Below, one piece after another: positions 1 to 8,764 of a DNA stretch of 64,000 bases. The stretch comes from Xenococcus sp. MO_188.B8 (lineage in GTDB: Bacteria; Cyanobacteriota; Cyanobacteriia; Cyanobacteriales; Xenococcaceae), in the NCBI GenBank assembly GCA_030065615.1, contig JASJDR010000005.1, positions 16,702 to 80,701 of the forward strand, written 5' to 3'. Positions within the stretch are counted from its first letter, which is position 1. The number at the start of each line of letters is the position of its first letter. Under the pieces are notes generated by a model. It did no database searches. It was given only the letters and a program-made list of their open reading frames with translations, and was not told where the DNA came from. Both the position numbers and the translations under genes were made by a program.

Positions 1-93
1 TTGTCTATTCCTGTACATAAGAACAAGGATTTAAAGATAGGTACATTAAAAGCCTTGATGAAAATTGCCGAATTAACGCAAGAAGAGCTTTAA
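1..93 (+). CDS. hicA: HicA-family toxin, C-terminal end (partial)
   Basis: The first 30 codons read as the end of a YcfA/HicA mRNA interferase, running from IPVHKNKDLKIGTLKALM to LTQEEL and then TAA. The pattern 'IPVH.N.DLK.GTL..I' is the usual last third of this double-stranded-RNA-binding-fold family, in which HicA cleaves mRNA and HicB neutralises it. The catalytic His near the N-terminus lies outside the window. No HicB follows, so any antitoxin would lie upstream, or the gene is an orphan. After the TAA the same frame stays open for 11 more codons to a second stop at 127-129, so the TAA may be a late nonsense change. The family is fairly certain; whether it is functional cannot be judged. 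Confidence 0.65.
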   Translation: MSIPVHKNKDLKIGTLKALMKIAELTQEEL

Positions 94-170
94 AACTTAC
101 ATCGAATTTTGGAGCGAGGAGAAGAATAAATTTAGATATTGCGATCGCACTTTCCCAAAACTCAAGGAAA

Positions 171-203
171 GCGATCAGGCGAAGCCTGGCACTTCGTGAT
201 CGC
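171..203. repeat. 33-base palindromic repeat, family shared with 19128-19160
   Basis: The unit begins GCGATCA and ends TGATCGC, with an inner hairpin made by AGGC and GCCT. In reverse complement it matches 19128-19160 at 31 of 33 bases. The two differences are the two sides of one base pair in the inner stem. It lies in the spacer between the hicA tail and the GGDEF-EAL gene, just after a HIP1 site at 140-148. Confidence 0.7.
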
Positions 204-326
204 TTCTTAACATCATTTTTTAAGATTTAACTCATAATCTGTAGATTCAAGAACGCTGATAAACGAATAGCTCAAGAAACTGTCTACATTCTGTATCTAC
301 AGCCTATTTCTTCCCTATACTGGCAC

Positions 327-2513
327 TTACCATTGTGGCGAATTAGCAATCAGATCTTCTGCTTCTTGCTGATTTAACGGTTTAGCAAAATAATAACCTT
401 GCCCATATTCGCAGTTAAGCAATTTCAATTGTTCTAACTGATAAGTATCTTCAATACCTTCGGCAATCACTTCCATATCTAACACATGAGCCAGAGTGAC
501 GATCGCTTTTACAATGGCATAATTACCTTTATTGATTTGGATATCCTGGACAAAAGAACGGTCTATTTTTAAGATATCGACAGGAAAACGGTGTAAATAG
601 GATAAAGAAGAGTAACCAGTCCCAAAATCATCCATACTCAACTTAATATCTCTACTTTTGATATTCAATAAAGTCTGAGTTGCCACCTCCATGTTTTCAA
701 TTAAACTACTTTCAGTAATTTCTAATTTGAGATATTTACCTGGCAAACCTGTTTCTTGGAGAATGCTGTCAATTTTTTCTAGTAGCGATGAATCTCTTAA
801 TTGCTTTCCTGAAAGGTTGACACTGATTTGCAGTGAAGGTTGTTGAGGATATTGAGCTTGCCATAATTTCATTTGGTGACAAGCACTCCTGAGTAACCAA
901 GTTCCCAAAGGAATAATCGTACCTGTTTCTTCAGCAACGGGAATAAATTCGACTGGAGGAACTATCCCTCTTGTGGGATGTTTCCATCTTGCTAAAGCCT
1001 CAAATCCTGAAAGTTTGCCAGTTGCTAAACAAGTAATCGGTTGATAATAGATCAAAAATTCTTCTCTTTCGATACCGCGGCGCATATCTGTTTCCAATTG
1101 CAAACGGGTAATTGCTCGCTCATGTAAAGAACTATTAAATATTTCATATCTTGCTCTGCCTTGTTCCTTGGCACTATACATAGTTAGATCGGCATCCCGC
1201 ATGATATCTTCTGGTTTATCATAACCTTGAGAAGACACAGCAATGCCAATGCTGGCAGAAGTAAATAGTTCGTAACCTTGTAAGTGAAAGGGAATGCTGA
1301 GAGCTTGATCGATTTTTTCCGCAACAGCGATCGCATTTTTGATATTGTGAATATTTTCGAGGAGGATCGTGAATTCATCTCCTCCCAATCGAGCCACCGT
1401 GTCTGTAAAGTTGACTGATTTTTCTAATCGCCGAGAAATTTCTACTAACAGTTGATCTCCGACTAAATGACCAGCACTATCATTAACTACTTTAAAACGG
1501 TCTAAATCTAGAAACAAGACAGCAAAGACATAATCTGGATTAGCTTTTGCTCTTTTCAATTCATGATCGAGACGATCCAGAAACAAAGCTCGATTAGGCA
1601 AACCAGTGAGAGAATCATGTAAAGCATCATGGAGTAGTTGTTTCTCCATATGTTTACGTTCGGTAATATCAACAATCTGATTATTGAAATGTAATGGTAG
1701 ACCCTTAGAATCGCGAACGATTACTACTTTGAGGATGGCATCTACAATCCGCAGATCCCGAGAAATATACCTAGTCTCAATTTGAAAATCAGATCCTTTA
1801 TTTTCTAGTAGCGCTTCCTGTTGAGTTTGATGCAACTCTAAGTCTTCAGCATAGGTAATATCGACAAAGCTCAGTTTTAATAATTCTTGTTCTTCATAAC
1901 CTAAGGCTTCACATAAGGCTTGGTTCACCCTTTTAAATTGACCATTAAGAGCAGTGATAGCCATGCCAATAGGTGCCATTTCAAAGGTCAGACGGAATTG
2001 TTCTTCACTTTTCAGCATTGCTAATTTAGCCAATTTGCGTTGAGTGATATCTTCAGCAATTCCCACAAAACGGCTAACTTTTCCTGAGTCATCTCGAATT
2101 GGGAAAGCGTTTACTGACACCCAACGAATCGAGCCATCTGGTCGCACAATGCGGTATTCTTCCTGAAATTCATCCCCAGTGCGAAATTGAGTTTCTAGAG
2201 TAGCGAGTGCTTTAAAAGAATCTTCTGGATGAATTGCAAATAACCAAGATTGAGGATCTTCATAAAGACTTTCACAACTGCGTCCCCAAACTTGTTCGTA
2301 AGCAGGACTAATATAGAGTATCTCGTCAGTTTCAGCAGATATCATGAAAAATACTTCTCCGATGTTCTCCGCTATTTGGCGAAAACGTTCTTCGCTTGCT
2401 TGAACTTTCTCTAGTTCTTGTTCGAGTTGTTGATTTTTTTGTACAAGAACATTGATTTGTTCTATCAACTTATTTCTCTCAAGACGAGAAGTTTCTATTT
2501 CCTGATAAGGCAT
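327..2513 (-). CDS. PAS-PAS-GGDEF-EAL c-di-GMP enzyme
   Basis: The 728-residue protein has a short N-terminal coiled coil (about 5-45), two PAS domains with PAC ends (about 45-160 and 165-285, the first ending GIAEDITQRK), a GGDEF domain and an EAL domain. Both active-site signatures are intact: GGDEF near residue 377 and FEALARW near 505, with DDFGTG, LKIDRSF and AEGIED later. It could therefore make and degrade cyclic di-GMP, with the PAS domains as sensors. There is no membrane segment, so it should be cytosolic. The start is ATG at 2511-2513 without a clear ribosome site. It stands alone, with about 500 non-coding bases upstream. The architecture is certain; the ligand and the dominant activity are not known. 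Confidence 0.93.
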   Translation of the reverse strand: MPYQEIETSRLERNKLIEQINVLVQKNQQLEQELEKVQASEERFRQIAENIGEVFFMISAETDEILYISPAYEQVWGRSCESLYEDPQSWLFAIHPEDSFKALATLETQFRTGDEFQEEYRIVRPDGSIRWVSVNAFPIRDDSGKVSRFVGIAEDITQRKLAKLAMLKSEEQFRLTFEMAPIGMAITALNGQFKRVNQALCEALGYEEQELLKLSFVDITYAEDLELHQTQQEALLENKGSDFQIETRYISRDLRIVDAILKVVIVRDSKGLPLHFNNQIVDITERKHMEKQLLHDALHDSLTGLPNRALFLDRLDHELKRAKANPDYVFAVLFLDLDRFKVVNDSAGHLVGDQLLVEISRRLEKSVNFTDTVARLGGDEFTILLENIHNIKNAIAVAEKIDQALSIPFHLQGYELFTSASIGIAVSSQGYDKPEDIMRDADLTMYSAKEQGRARYEIFNSSLHERAITRLQLETDMRRGIEREEFLIYYQPITCLATGKLSGFEALARWKHPTRGIVPPVEFIPVAEETGTIIPLGTWLLRSACHQMKLWQAQYPQQPSLQISVNLSGKQLRDSSLLEKIDSILQETGLPGKYLKLEITESSLIENMEVATQTLLNIKSRDIKLSMDDFGTGYSSLSYLHRFPVDILKIDRSFVQDIQINKGNYAIVKAIVTLAHVLDMEVIAEGIEDTYQLEQLKLLNCEYGQGYYFAKPLNQQEAEDLIANSPQW

Positions 2514-2902
2514 TCGGGGACTTGCTCTTCAAGTTTTACTTATCTATAATTCCCAAATTGATCGTCAAAATTAATATTTTTTAAATTGTTCAAGGTTGGT
2601 TTTGGTGTGGTGCATCTGATGTGAATCAAAAAAAGAAGAAAAGACGCAACATAAAGATTCATAAACTTTTAATACAAAACTTTTTCTCATGATATGTTGC
2701 TCTCCCGCTCTCTTGGTACACGCCGACGCGGCGATGTTTATAACCAAATGCGATGGGTGTAAACATCACATAGTTTGATATCCTACTGCTCCCGAAGCTT
2801 AGTCTGCCTTCCTTGCTTGCTCAACAAGTATTTTATAAACCAAACAGTATTTATTGGCTAAACCGGACATGACAAGGACAGATTTTGAACCAAGGAGTTA
2901 TC
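2514..2902. other. Intergenic stretch with one hairpin
   Basis: This spacer separates the divergent GGDEF-EAL and TPR-sulfotransferase genes. It contains a GC-rich patch (about 2720-2735, with CGCCGACGCGGCG) followed by an inverted repeat, GATGTTTA at 2733-2740 and TAAACATC at 2760-2767. I see no protein remnant or RNA gene in it. Confidence 0.4.
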
Positions 2903-3031
2903 ATGAGAACGAAAAAAGTGAATTTTTCTTGTATCATGAGAGATATAAGAATCTTAAATGATAAGCACCTAAGCAAAATTGTCTATACATTTTTTTGTTC
3001 CCTTAAAGAAATAAATATTTCATGGATGTAG
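2903..3031 (+). CDS. Possible 42-residue leader ORF overlapping the next gene
   Basis: A short frame opens with ATG at 2903, preceded at 5 bases by a strong ribosome site, AAGGAG at 2892-2897. It ends with TAG at 3029-3031, 10 bases inside the TPR-sulfotransferase gene. That next gene has no clear ribosome site of its own, so translational coupling is plausible. The peptide starts MRTKKVNFSC and ends EINISWM, with no recognised domain. Its middle is encoded by the 40-base repeat seen again at 19921, which argues against a conserved peptide. It may be a leader, or simply chance. Confidence 0.25.
   Translation: MRTKKVNFSCIMRDIRILNDKHLSKIVYTFFCSLKEINISWM
2964..3004 (+). repeat. 40-base near-repeat, copy 1 (copy 2 at 19921-19960)
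   Basis: The segment contains CAAAATTGTCTATACATTTT and matches 19921-19960 at about 34 of 40 positions. Both copies lie just upstream of a gene on the plus strand: here 18 bases before the TPR-sulfotransferase, there about 70 bases before the serine protease. It could be a shared promoter or operator, or the edge of a mobile element. Confidence 0.55.
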
Positions 3032-4932
3032 AAGCAGCTGAGAAAATTTCTAATCGAGGTGCAAAACTGAAACAGGAAGGAGAAATTGAAGCAGCAATTG
3101 CCTGTTACAGACAAGCTATTGAACTCAGTCCCAATAACTATCAATATTATTATCAATTAGCTAATATCTTGAAGGAACAAGGTCAACTCAAACAGGCTGA
3201 AATCTATTTGCAGCAAGCAATCAAACTGGACTCGGCTAACTCTTGGTGTTACCATTCTTTAGGTGAAGTTTTAGTTCAACAAAATAAACTAGTAAAAGCA
3301 GTTGATTGTTACCGTAAATCTATTGATTTAAATCCTGATTTTTCTTGGTCACATTATAATTTAGGACGTATTTTACACCAGCAAAATCGAATAAGTGAAG
3401 CGGCAGAATGTTATCGTCTAGCTATTAAATGTGATTCTCAATATTCTTGGTCTCATCACTTTTTAGCAGAAATCTTAGCTAAACAAGAACAAATTGAATT
3501 GGCAATCGATCACTATTGCCAAGCTATTAAATTTAATCCTGATTTTTATATTTCTCACTACGAATTAGGCCGCAATTTACAAAAAAAGTTTCTCTATCAA
3601 GAAGCTATTGATTGTTATCTTAAGGTTATTGAATTAAAGCCCCAATATTTTTGGTCTTATTATTATTTAGCTAAAGTATTTGTGGCAACTGGAGAATTTG
3701 ATCGGGCAATTCAATATTATCAACAAGCAATTGAATTAAATCCTAAATATCTGCAAGTATATTTTAGTTTGGGTCAAATTTTATTAGCACGTGGTCAACA
3801 AGCGATCCAAGATTATCGAAATTCGCTTAAGAATAAATCTAAGTTATGGCAAGTATATTTTGAAATTGGTTTAGGACAAGCATGGGAGAAACAAAGCAAT
3901 TTTGAATCAGCGATCAATTGCTATCTTAATGCCGTAAAGATCGACCCCTATCAAGAGTTACCTTACAAAATCTTACAATATATTGAAATTCCACCCCAAA
4001 AACTGAATGAAATAATTGTTTTTTATCAAGAAATAACTGATAAAATTCCTAATTTAGATTTGGCTTGGGGTAATTTGGGAGATGTTTTAACTCAAGCAGA
4101 TAAACTAGATGAAGCAATAATTTGTTATCGACATAGCTGCTATTACAATGCAGTTAATAATAATTCTGATTTGGCTAAATTAAATTGGGCACGTAAGAAA
4201 CAAAAAGCTCCTAATTTTATAATTATTGGTGCAGCAAAATGTGGAACGAGTTCTTTATTTGCTTACATTCAAAAACATCCACAGGTTTTACTACCTTATA
4301 AAAAAGAAATCAATTTCTTTAATAAGCATTTTGACAAGGGTATTGATTGGTATTTGTCTCATTTTCCTGTAATTACTGACTCGGAGAATTTTATTACTGG
4401 TGAAGCAACTACTCAATATATTTTTACCCCTGAAGTAGAACGCAGAATATATAATTCTTTTGCCGATGTTAAGATTATCATCATGCTCAGAGATCCTATA
4501 GACCGAACTATTTCAGATTACTATCATCATGTTAATCGCGGGCTAGAAACTAGAAGCATCGAAACAATTATTAAAACTACACAAGAGCTTTTAAAGCAAT
4601 TTTCCCAACCAGAAGTGGAATATACAATTAGTGAATTTGATTATATTTTTAAAAGTATTTATTTATTTCAAATTTATCGCTGGATAGAAATTTTTCCCAG
4701 TAGCAATATTTTAATCCTCAATAGCGATCGCTTTTTTGAAAATACGGCATCGGTCATGAACGATGTTTGGCATTTTTTGCAATTAGATTGTTATTCATCT
4801 TCCACCTATATTAAATATAATGTGGGCAATTATATTCCCGTCGCCGATGAAATCAAACAAGAGTTAGGTAGGCTGTTTGAACCTTACAACCGAAAATTAG
4901 AAGAATACTTAAATCTAAAATTTAACTGGTAA
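3022..4932 (+). CDS. TPR repeat protein fused to a sulfotransferase domain
   Basis: The first about 385 residues are tandem TPR units (eight to ten, with repeats of the type 'AIDCYRKSIDLNPDFSWSHYNLG'-like spacing), which bind proteins. The C-terminal about 240 residues are a PAPS-dependent sulfotransferase. The 5'-phosphosulfate loop reads GAAKCGTSSLF near residue 403 and the 3'-phosphate motif LRDPIDRTISDYY near 487. The enzyme should move sulfate from PAPS to a sugar, lipid or protein chosen with help from the TPR part. There is no signal peptide, so it is probably cytosolic. Such TPR-sulfotransferase fusions occur in cyanobacteria; the acceptor is unknown. Ends 23 bases before the convergent GNAT gene. 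Confidence 0.9.
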   Translation: MDVEAAEKISNRGAKLKQEGEIEAAIACYRQAIELSPNNYQYYYQLANILKEQGQLKQAEIYLQQAIKLDSANSWCYHSLGEVLVQQNKLVKAVDCYRKSIDLNPDFSWSHYNLGRILHQQNRISEAAECYRLAIKCDSQYSWSHHFLAEILAKQEQIELAIDHYCQAIKFNPDFYISHYELGRNLQKKFLYQEAIDCYLKVIELKPQYFWSYYYLAKVFVATGEFDRAIQYYQQAIELNPKYLQVYFSLGQILLARGQQAIQDYRNSLKNKSKLWQVYFEIGLGQAWEKQSNFESAINCYLNAVKIDPYQELPYKILQYIEIPPQKLNEIIVFYQEITDKIPNLDLAWGNLGDVLTQADKLDEAIICYRHSCYYNAVNNNSDLAKLNWARKKQKAPNFIIIGAAKCGTSSLFAYIQKHPQVLLPYKKEINFFNKHFDKGIDWYLSHFPVITDSENFITGEATTQYIFTPEVERRIYNSFADVKIIIMLRDPIDRTISDYYHHVNRGLETRSIETIIKTTQELLKQFSQPEVEYTISEFDYIFKSIYLFQIYRWIEIFPSSNILILNSDRFFENTASVMNDVWHFLQLDCYSSSTYIKYNVGNYIPVADEIKQELGRLFEPYNRKLEEYLNLKFNW

Positions 4933-4955
4933 CAAAAAAAATTTGTAAGCAATGT

Positions 4956-5417
4956 TTAAATTTGTGAGGCTTGTTGTTCCAATAAAGAGGCTACATTTGA
5001 TAGACGGGAATTTTCCAAGATCATTGTTGTAGTGTCATTACGTTTAAAACCAATCCGCTCATAAAAGCTTTGTTGATTAGTTGTTGTGAGATAAACCCTT
5101 TCTACTTTATTGACTTTGGGATGAGTCAACACAGTCTCAACTAATTTACCTCCTAAACCCCGTCCGCGATAATCAGGGTGAATTACCACATCCCAAATTC
5201 CTGCACGATAAATCCCGTCAGAAGTAGCTCTGGCAAAGCCAACAACGCGATCGCAATCCCAAACCGTCACTACCGGATCACTATTGGCAATCGCAATTTG
5301 AATATCTTCAATCGTGCGATCTTTGGCCCAAAATGCCCCTAAGATGAATAATTCTTGAACCTGATTGAAGTCTATGCGAGATTTATCAAAGCAAAATTGG
5401 ATATGTCTAGAATCCAT
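4956..5417 (-). CDS. GNAT-family N-acetyltransferase
   Basis: This 153-residue protein has the GNAT core: strand VVGFARATSDG, then VVIHPDYRGRGLGGKLVETV (the acetyl-CoA-binding Q/RxxGxG/A motif as RGRGLG) and the C-terminal 'YLTTTNQQSFYERIGF' pattern. It should transfer acetyl from acetyl-CoA to an amine. It resembles the small stand-alone acetyltransferases of plastids and cyanobacteria, but the substrate cannot be named. Start ATG at 5415-5417, with AGGAA eight bases upstream. It is convergent with the TPR-sulfotransferase gene. Confidence 0.88.
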   Translation of the reverse strand: MDSRHIQFCFDKSRIDFNQVQELFILGAFWAKDRTIEDIQIAIANSDPVVTVWDCDRVVGFARATSDGIYRAGIWDVVIHPDYRGRGLGGKLVETVLTHPKVNKVERVYLTTTNQQSFYERIGFKRNDTTTMILENSRLSNVASLLEQQASQI

Positions 5418-5633
5418 ATTGTTATTTCCTAGTTTATCAAAATTAGCGAGGGGTTCGCTTTAAGTAATCGCTTATACGAGCAATTTGTATTTTTAGCTAC
5501 ATTTCTATACTTACAAGATTTCGGGCAATTTTGCTATCTCTTTTATTACTATTCCATGACTTTAGACAAAAATTTTGCTAAAAATATTGCAACTATTGTT
5601 TACTGTTTACTGGTAACTGTTTGCTAAAGAAGA

Positions 5634-6896
5634 ATGATCCAAGCATTAAGGGGAACGAGAGATATCTTGCCAGAGGACGTGGGATACTGGCAGCTAATTG
5701 AACAAACCGCCAGAGAAATTTTCACAAGAGCGGTTTATAGTGAAATTCGCGTGCCAATTTTTGAGCAAACTTCCCTATTTGAAAGGGGAATTGGGGAAGC
5801 CACCGATATCGTGGGCAAGGAAATGTATACTTTTAAGGATAGAGGCGATCGCCTGATTACCCTCCGTCCTGAAGGTACTGCAGGAGTAGTACGTTCCTAT
5901 ATCAGTAATAAACTCCATGCTCAAGGAGTACAAAGACTTTGGTATTCGGGGCCGATGTTTCGTTATGAACGTCCCCAGGCTGGACGTCAGCGACAGTTTC
6001 ACCAGATAGGCTTAGAATTGCTGGGTAGTGGTTCTCCCCGTGCTGATGTAGAAGCGATCGCGATCGCCACAGATATTCTCCAAGCTATTGGTTTAAGCAA
6101 TCTTCAGTTAGATATTAATTCGGTGGGTAGAGGTGAAGATCGACAAAAATATCGGGAAGCTTTAATTGCTTACCTTGAACCTTATAAAGAAGAGTTAGAT
6201 CAAGATTCACGCGATCGCTTAACCCGTAATCCACTACGGATTTTAGATAGCAAAGATCAAAAAACTCAAGAAATTGCCCAAGATGCCCCACAATTAGTTG
6301 AATATTTAAGTGATAGTTCTAAAAAACATTTTGACACTGTTTTACAGCTACTTACTGACTTAGATATCAAATATCAAATTAATCACTGTTTAGTAAGGGG
6401 ATTAGATTATTACACCCACACGGCCTTTGAAATCCAATCTGCCGATTTAGGTGCCCAAGCAACGGTTTGTGGTGGTGGACGTTACGATGGGTTAGTGGGA
6501 GAATTAGGCGGGCCAGAAACTCAAGCTATTGGTTGGGCAATAGGCATGGAAAGATTGGTCTTGCTCTTGCAAAAACTCCAAGAATCTCCTACTGCTAAAC
6601 CAGATTTTTATTTAGTTTCCCGTGGAGCAATGGCAGAAGCCCAAGGATTAGTCCTAGCCCAAAAGTTACGCAATGCTGGTTTTACTGTGGAGTTAGATCT
6701 TAGCGGTAGTGCCTTTGGTAAACAATTTAAACGTGGCGATCGCTCTGGCGCAGCAGCTTGTTTGGTATTGGGTGATGCTGAAGCGGAAAAGCAGACTGTG
6801 AATCTGAAATGGTTAGCCTCAGGAGAACAACAAGCGATCGCACAAAGTGAGTTATTAGCTATGACAGAGGAATTGAAAACCAAACTATCTCTTTAA
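5634..6896 (+). CDS. hisS: Histidyl-tRNA synthetase
   Basis: This class II synthetase charges tRNA-His with histidine using ATP. Residues 5-15 (LRGTRDILPED) are the family's N-terminal signature. Motif 2 is RYERPQAGRQRQFHQ near residue 112, the histidine signature is LVRGLDYYTHTAFE near 252, and motif 3 is GWAIGMERL near 303. The C-terminal anticodon domain ends the protein. At 420 residues it has the usual bacterial length. The start at ATG 5634 follows an AAAGAAGA stretch. It is a single gene whose neighbours are unrelated. Confidence 0.97.
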   Translation: MIQALRGTRDILPEDVGYWQLIEQTAREIFTRAVYSEIRVPIFEQTSLFERGIGEATDIVGKEMYTFKDRGDRLITLRPEGTAGVVRSYISNKLHAQGVQRLWYSGPMFRYERPQAGRQRQFHQIGLELLGSGSPRADVEAIAIATDILQAIGLSNLQLDINSVGRGEDRQKYREALIAYLEPYKEELDQDSRDRLTRNPLRILDSKDQKTQEIAQDAPQLVEYLSDSSKKHFDTVLQLLTDLDIKYQINHCLVRGLDYYTHTAFEIQSADLGAQATVCGGGRYDGLVGELGGPETQAIGWAIGMERLVLLLQKLQESPTAKPDFYLVSRGAMAEAQGLVLAQKLRNAGFTVELDLSGSAFGKQFKRGDRSGAAACLVLGDAEAEKQTVNLKWLASGEQQAIAQSELLAMTEELKTKLSL

Positions 6897-6952
6897 CAGT
6901 AAGGAATGATCAATCAAGAACTCGACTGTTGTGATTTGAGAGAGCGATCGCC

Positions 6953-7117
6953 TTAAAACTGCATTTCAATAGCTATTGTGACAGCCTGATCAATGCATTT
7001 ACTGATGCTTCCATCTTGATGCGGTTGATGCCCCCAAAAGAATAAGTACTTCACTTTATTGCCATCTTTGATAAGTTTAATCAAGCTTTTCTTATCTCGG
7101 ATTTGGGTTATATTCAT
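6953..7117 (-). pseudogene. NADAR (YbiA/DUF1768) family remnant
   Basis: The reverse strand encodes a 54-residue frame that starts MNITQIRDKKSLIKLIK and continues KVKYLFFWGHQPHQDGSISK, then runs into CIDQAVTIAIEMQF and a stop. The segment 'FWGHQP..DGSISK' is the N-terminal signature of NADAR-family N-glycosidases, which act on ADP-ribose or riboflavin-pathway intermediates and are normally about 150-200 residues. Everything after SISK, where the catalytic core would follow, is lost by a deletion or frame change. It is a dead fragment in the spacer between hisS and the ATP-grasp gene. Confidence 0.6.
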
Positions 7118-7420
7118 TTCTATTGTTCAGCTCGTAATTTAAATGAATTGCTCTTGAAATTTGTCCTGCTTTTACTGAGACTAGTTTAGTTTACAAGAAA
7201 CTCTTAGCTTTTCTAACAACTTATATAACCTCTATTTTTGGAGGCCGCCTAACCATAACTTTATAGCGATCGCATAAAGTTAGTTATTACATCAAGTTCA
7301 CTTTCACTTCATTTAGATTACTAATCGATGGTATGAAACATATTTTCCCTAAATTTAAGCTTTGAGGAGAACCGAAAGAATAATAATAATATTAAAAGTT
7401 AGCGAAATAATTATAAAACA
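7118..7420. other. Spacer upstream of the ATP-grasp gene, with a HIP1-centred palindrome
   Basis: After the NADAR remnant, this stretch holds an inverted repeat at 7257-7281: AACTTTAT, then AGCGATCGC, then ATAAAGTT. The HIP1 octamer sits in the loop or centre. There is no T-tract, so it is not a terminator. It may be an operator-like palindrome or a HIP1-bearing repeat. No gene was recognised in the remainder. Confidence 0.45.
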
Positions 7421-8530
7421 ATGATTAGGAATAAAATTTTTAATCACGATATCATGCACTGTACCCATGATGCTGTTTTAGGTAACCATCTTTACTGTGG
7501 CAGGGTATTAGGAATGACGAACCCTGATGACCTAATTCAGCTACATCCCTCATTAAAAAAAGAATGGGAAGGCATTATTCGCCACTACAAAAATATCGGA
7601 TTGAATCATAGCGAACATCCAATTTGGGATGTATCTTTTCAGCAGTTGCGAGAACATCCAGATTACGATCCATCAGTATTTATTTTTGGTGATGCTATTC
7701 ACGAATCGAGTCCCGATAATGATTGGTTTCACGATCTCAATCGCGATTGGCAAGATGTGGTCGAATTTATTAATTCCAAAAATAATTTTATTCATCTAGC
7801 CGAAGAATTAGCGGTCAAAGTTCCCCAAACTATCTGTGTTGATAATAAAGCCCAATTAAGCGAGCACAAAGAATTTTTCTTTCCCTGCTATCTCAAACCT
7901 GCGATCTCCGTAGATGGCGTCGGGATTTCCCGCTGTGCTAATCCCGAAGAACTCCATGAAGCCATAAAACTCCTAGATGATCATCTAGCCTTACAGGTGC
8001 AGCAAGAGGTTATTGCCTCTAAATTTCTCAATTTACAATATCATGTTACCCCCGATGGAGTTACGCCCCTAGCTGCTACAGAGCAAATCCTAGATGGTTT
8101 TGCCCATAATGGCAATCGCTATCCCACTGTCCATCAACCTTGGGATTTAGTCGCACCCATGGCCGAGTGGATGGCTCAAAAAGGAATGAAAGGAATTTTT
8201 GCTTTTGATGTCGCTGCTGTAGAAAATGGTGCTGGTACATACTACTTAGCGATCGAATGTAATCCTCGATTTAATGGAGCTTCCTATCCTACAGGAATTG
8301 CTCGTAAACTAAATATTGATAGTTGGTCTAGCGAAAACTTTAATACTAAATATAGATCGCTGACGGATATCAATCTAGAAGGACTAGAATATAATCCTGC
8401 TACAGGTAAGGGAATTATTATTGTCAATTGGGGCAGTATCTTGGTTGGCAAATTAGGAATCTTACTAGCAGGTTCGATACCTGAGCAAGATCAATTGAAA
8501 CAGAGTTTAAAGGCAAGACTTGAAAATTGA
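7421..8530 (+). CDS. ATP-grasp superfamily ligase-like protein
   Basis: The 369-residue protein has the ATP-grasp core. CYLKPAISVDGVGISRCAN (near 160-180) carries the ATP-binding lysine and glycine-rich loop. LAIECNPRFNGASYPTGIARKL (near 275-297; read as two adjacent motifs) carries the metal-binding Glu/Asn pair of the 'ECNPR' type. The fold joins a carboxylate, activated as acyl-phosphate, to an amine or thiol. The N-terminal part (MHCTHDAVLGNHLYCGRVLG) resembles the pre-ATP-grasp region of cyanobacterial conserved proteins. It is not the MysC of mycosporine synthesis by sequence, and no biosynthetic partners are nearby. Substrate unknown. Confidence 0.78.
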   Translation: MIRNKIFNHDIMHCTHDAVLGNHLYCGRVLGMTNPDDLIQLHPSLKKEWEGIIRHYKNIGLNHSEHPIWDVSFQQLREHPDYDPSVFIFGDAIHESSPDNDWFHDLNRDWQDVVEFINSKNNFIHLAEELAVKVPQTICVDNKAQLSEHKEFFFPCYLKPAISVDGVGISRCANPEELHEAIKLLDDHLALQVQQEVIASKFLNLQYHVTPDGVTPLAATEQILDGFAHNGNRYPTVHQPWDLVAPMAEWMAQKGMKGIFAFDVAAVENGAGTYYLAIECNPRFNGASYPTGIARKLNIDSWSSENFNTKYRSLTDINLEGLEYNPATGKGIIIVNWGSILVGKLGILLAGSIPEQDQLKQSLKARLEN

Positions 8531-8542
8531 TCAACGCTCTCA

Positions 8543-8601
8543 GGGGACTTCAATCCAAATAAAATGAATTTACAGATACTAATTAATTAATAAAAGTCCC
8601 C
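8543..8601. terminator. Long-loop hairpin after the ATP-grasp gene
   Basis: GGGGACTT at 8543-8550 pairs with AAGTCCCC at 8594-8601, followed by TTCTTACTTT. The loop is about 43 bases, long for an intrinsic terminator, so the function is uncertain. It lies 13 bases after the stop codon. Confidence 0.35.
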
Positions 8602-8764
8602 TTCTTACTTTAAGGTGCCGGGATAGAGAATAACAATTCAATTTCTGGCATTGAACTAATATAAACTAACAATGATTACTATACGTTCATAGTTGCATAA
8701 AAAATTGATTTACTTTTGTATTCACACTTTTGATCAATGAATTACAACTGATAACCTTTTACTA

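Noticed and set aside
7421..8530. MysC of mycosporine-like amino acid synthesis
   Set aside because: The ATP-grasp protein lacks the long N-terminal membrane region and sequence of MysC, and there are no mysA/mysB neighbours.
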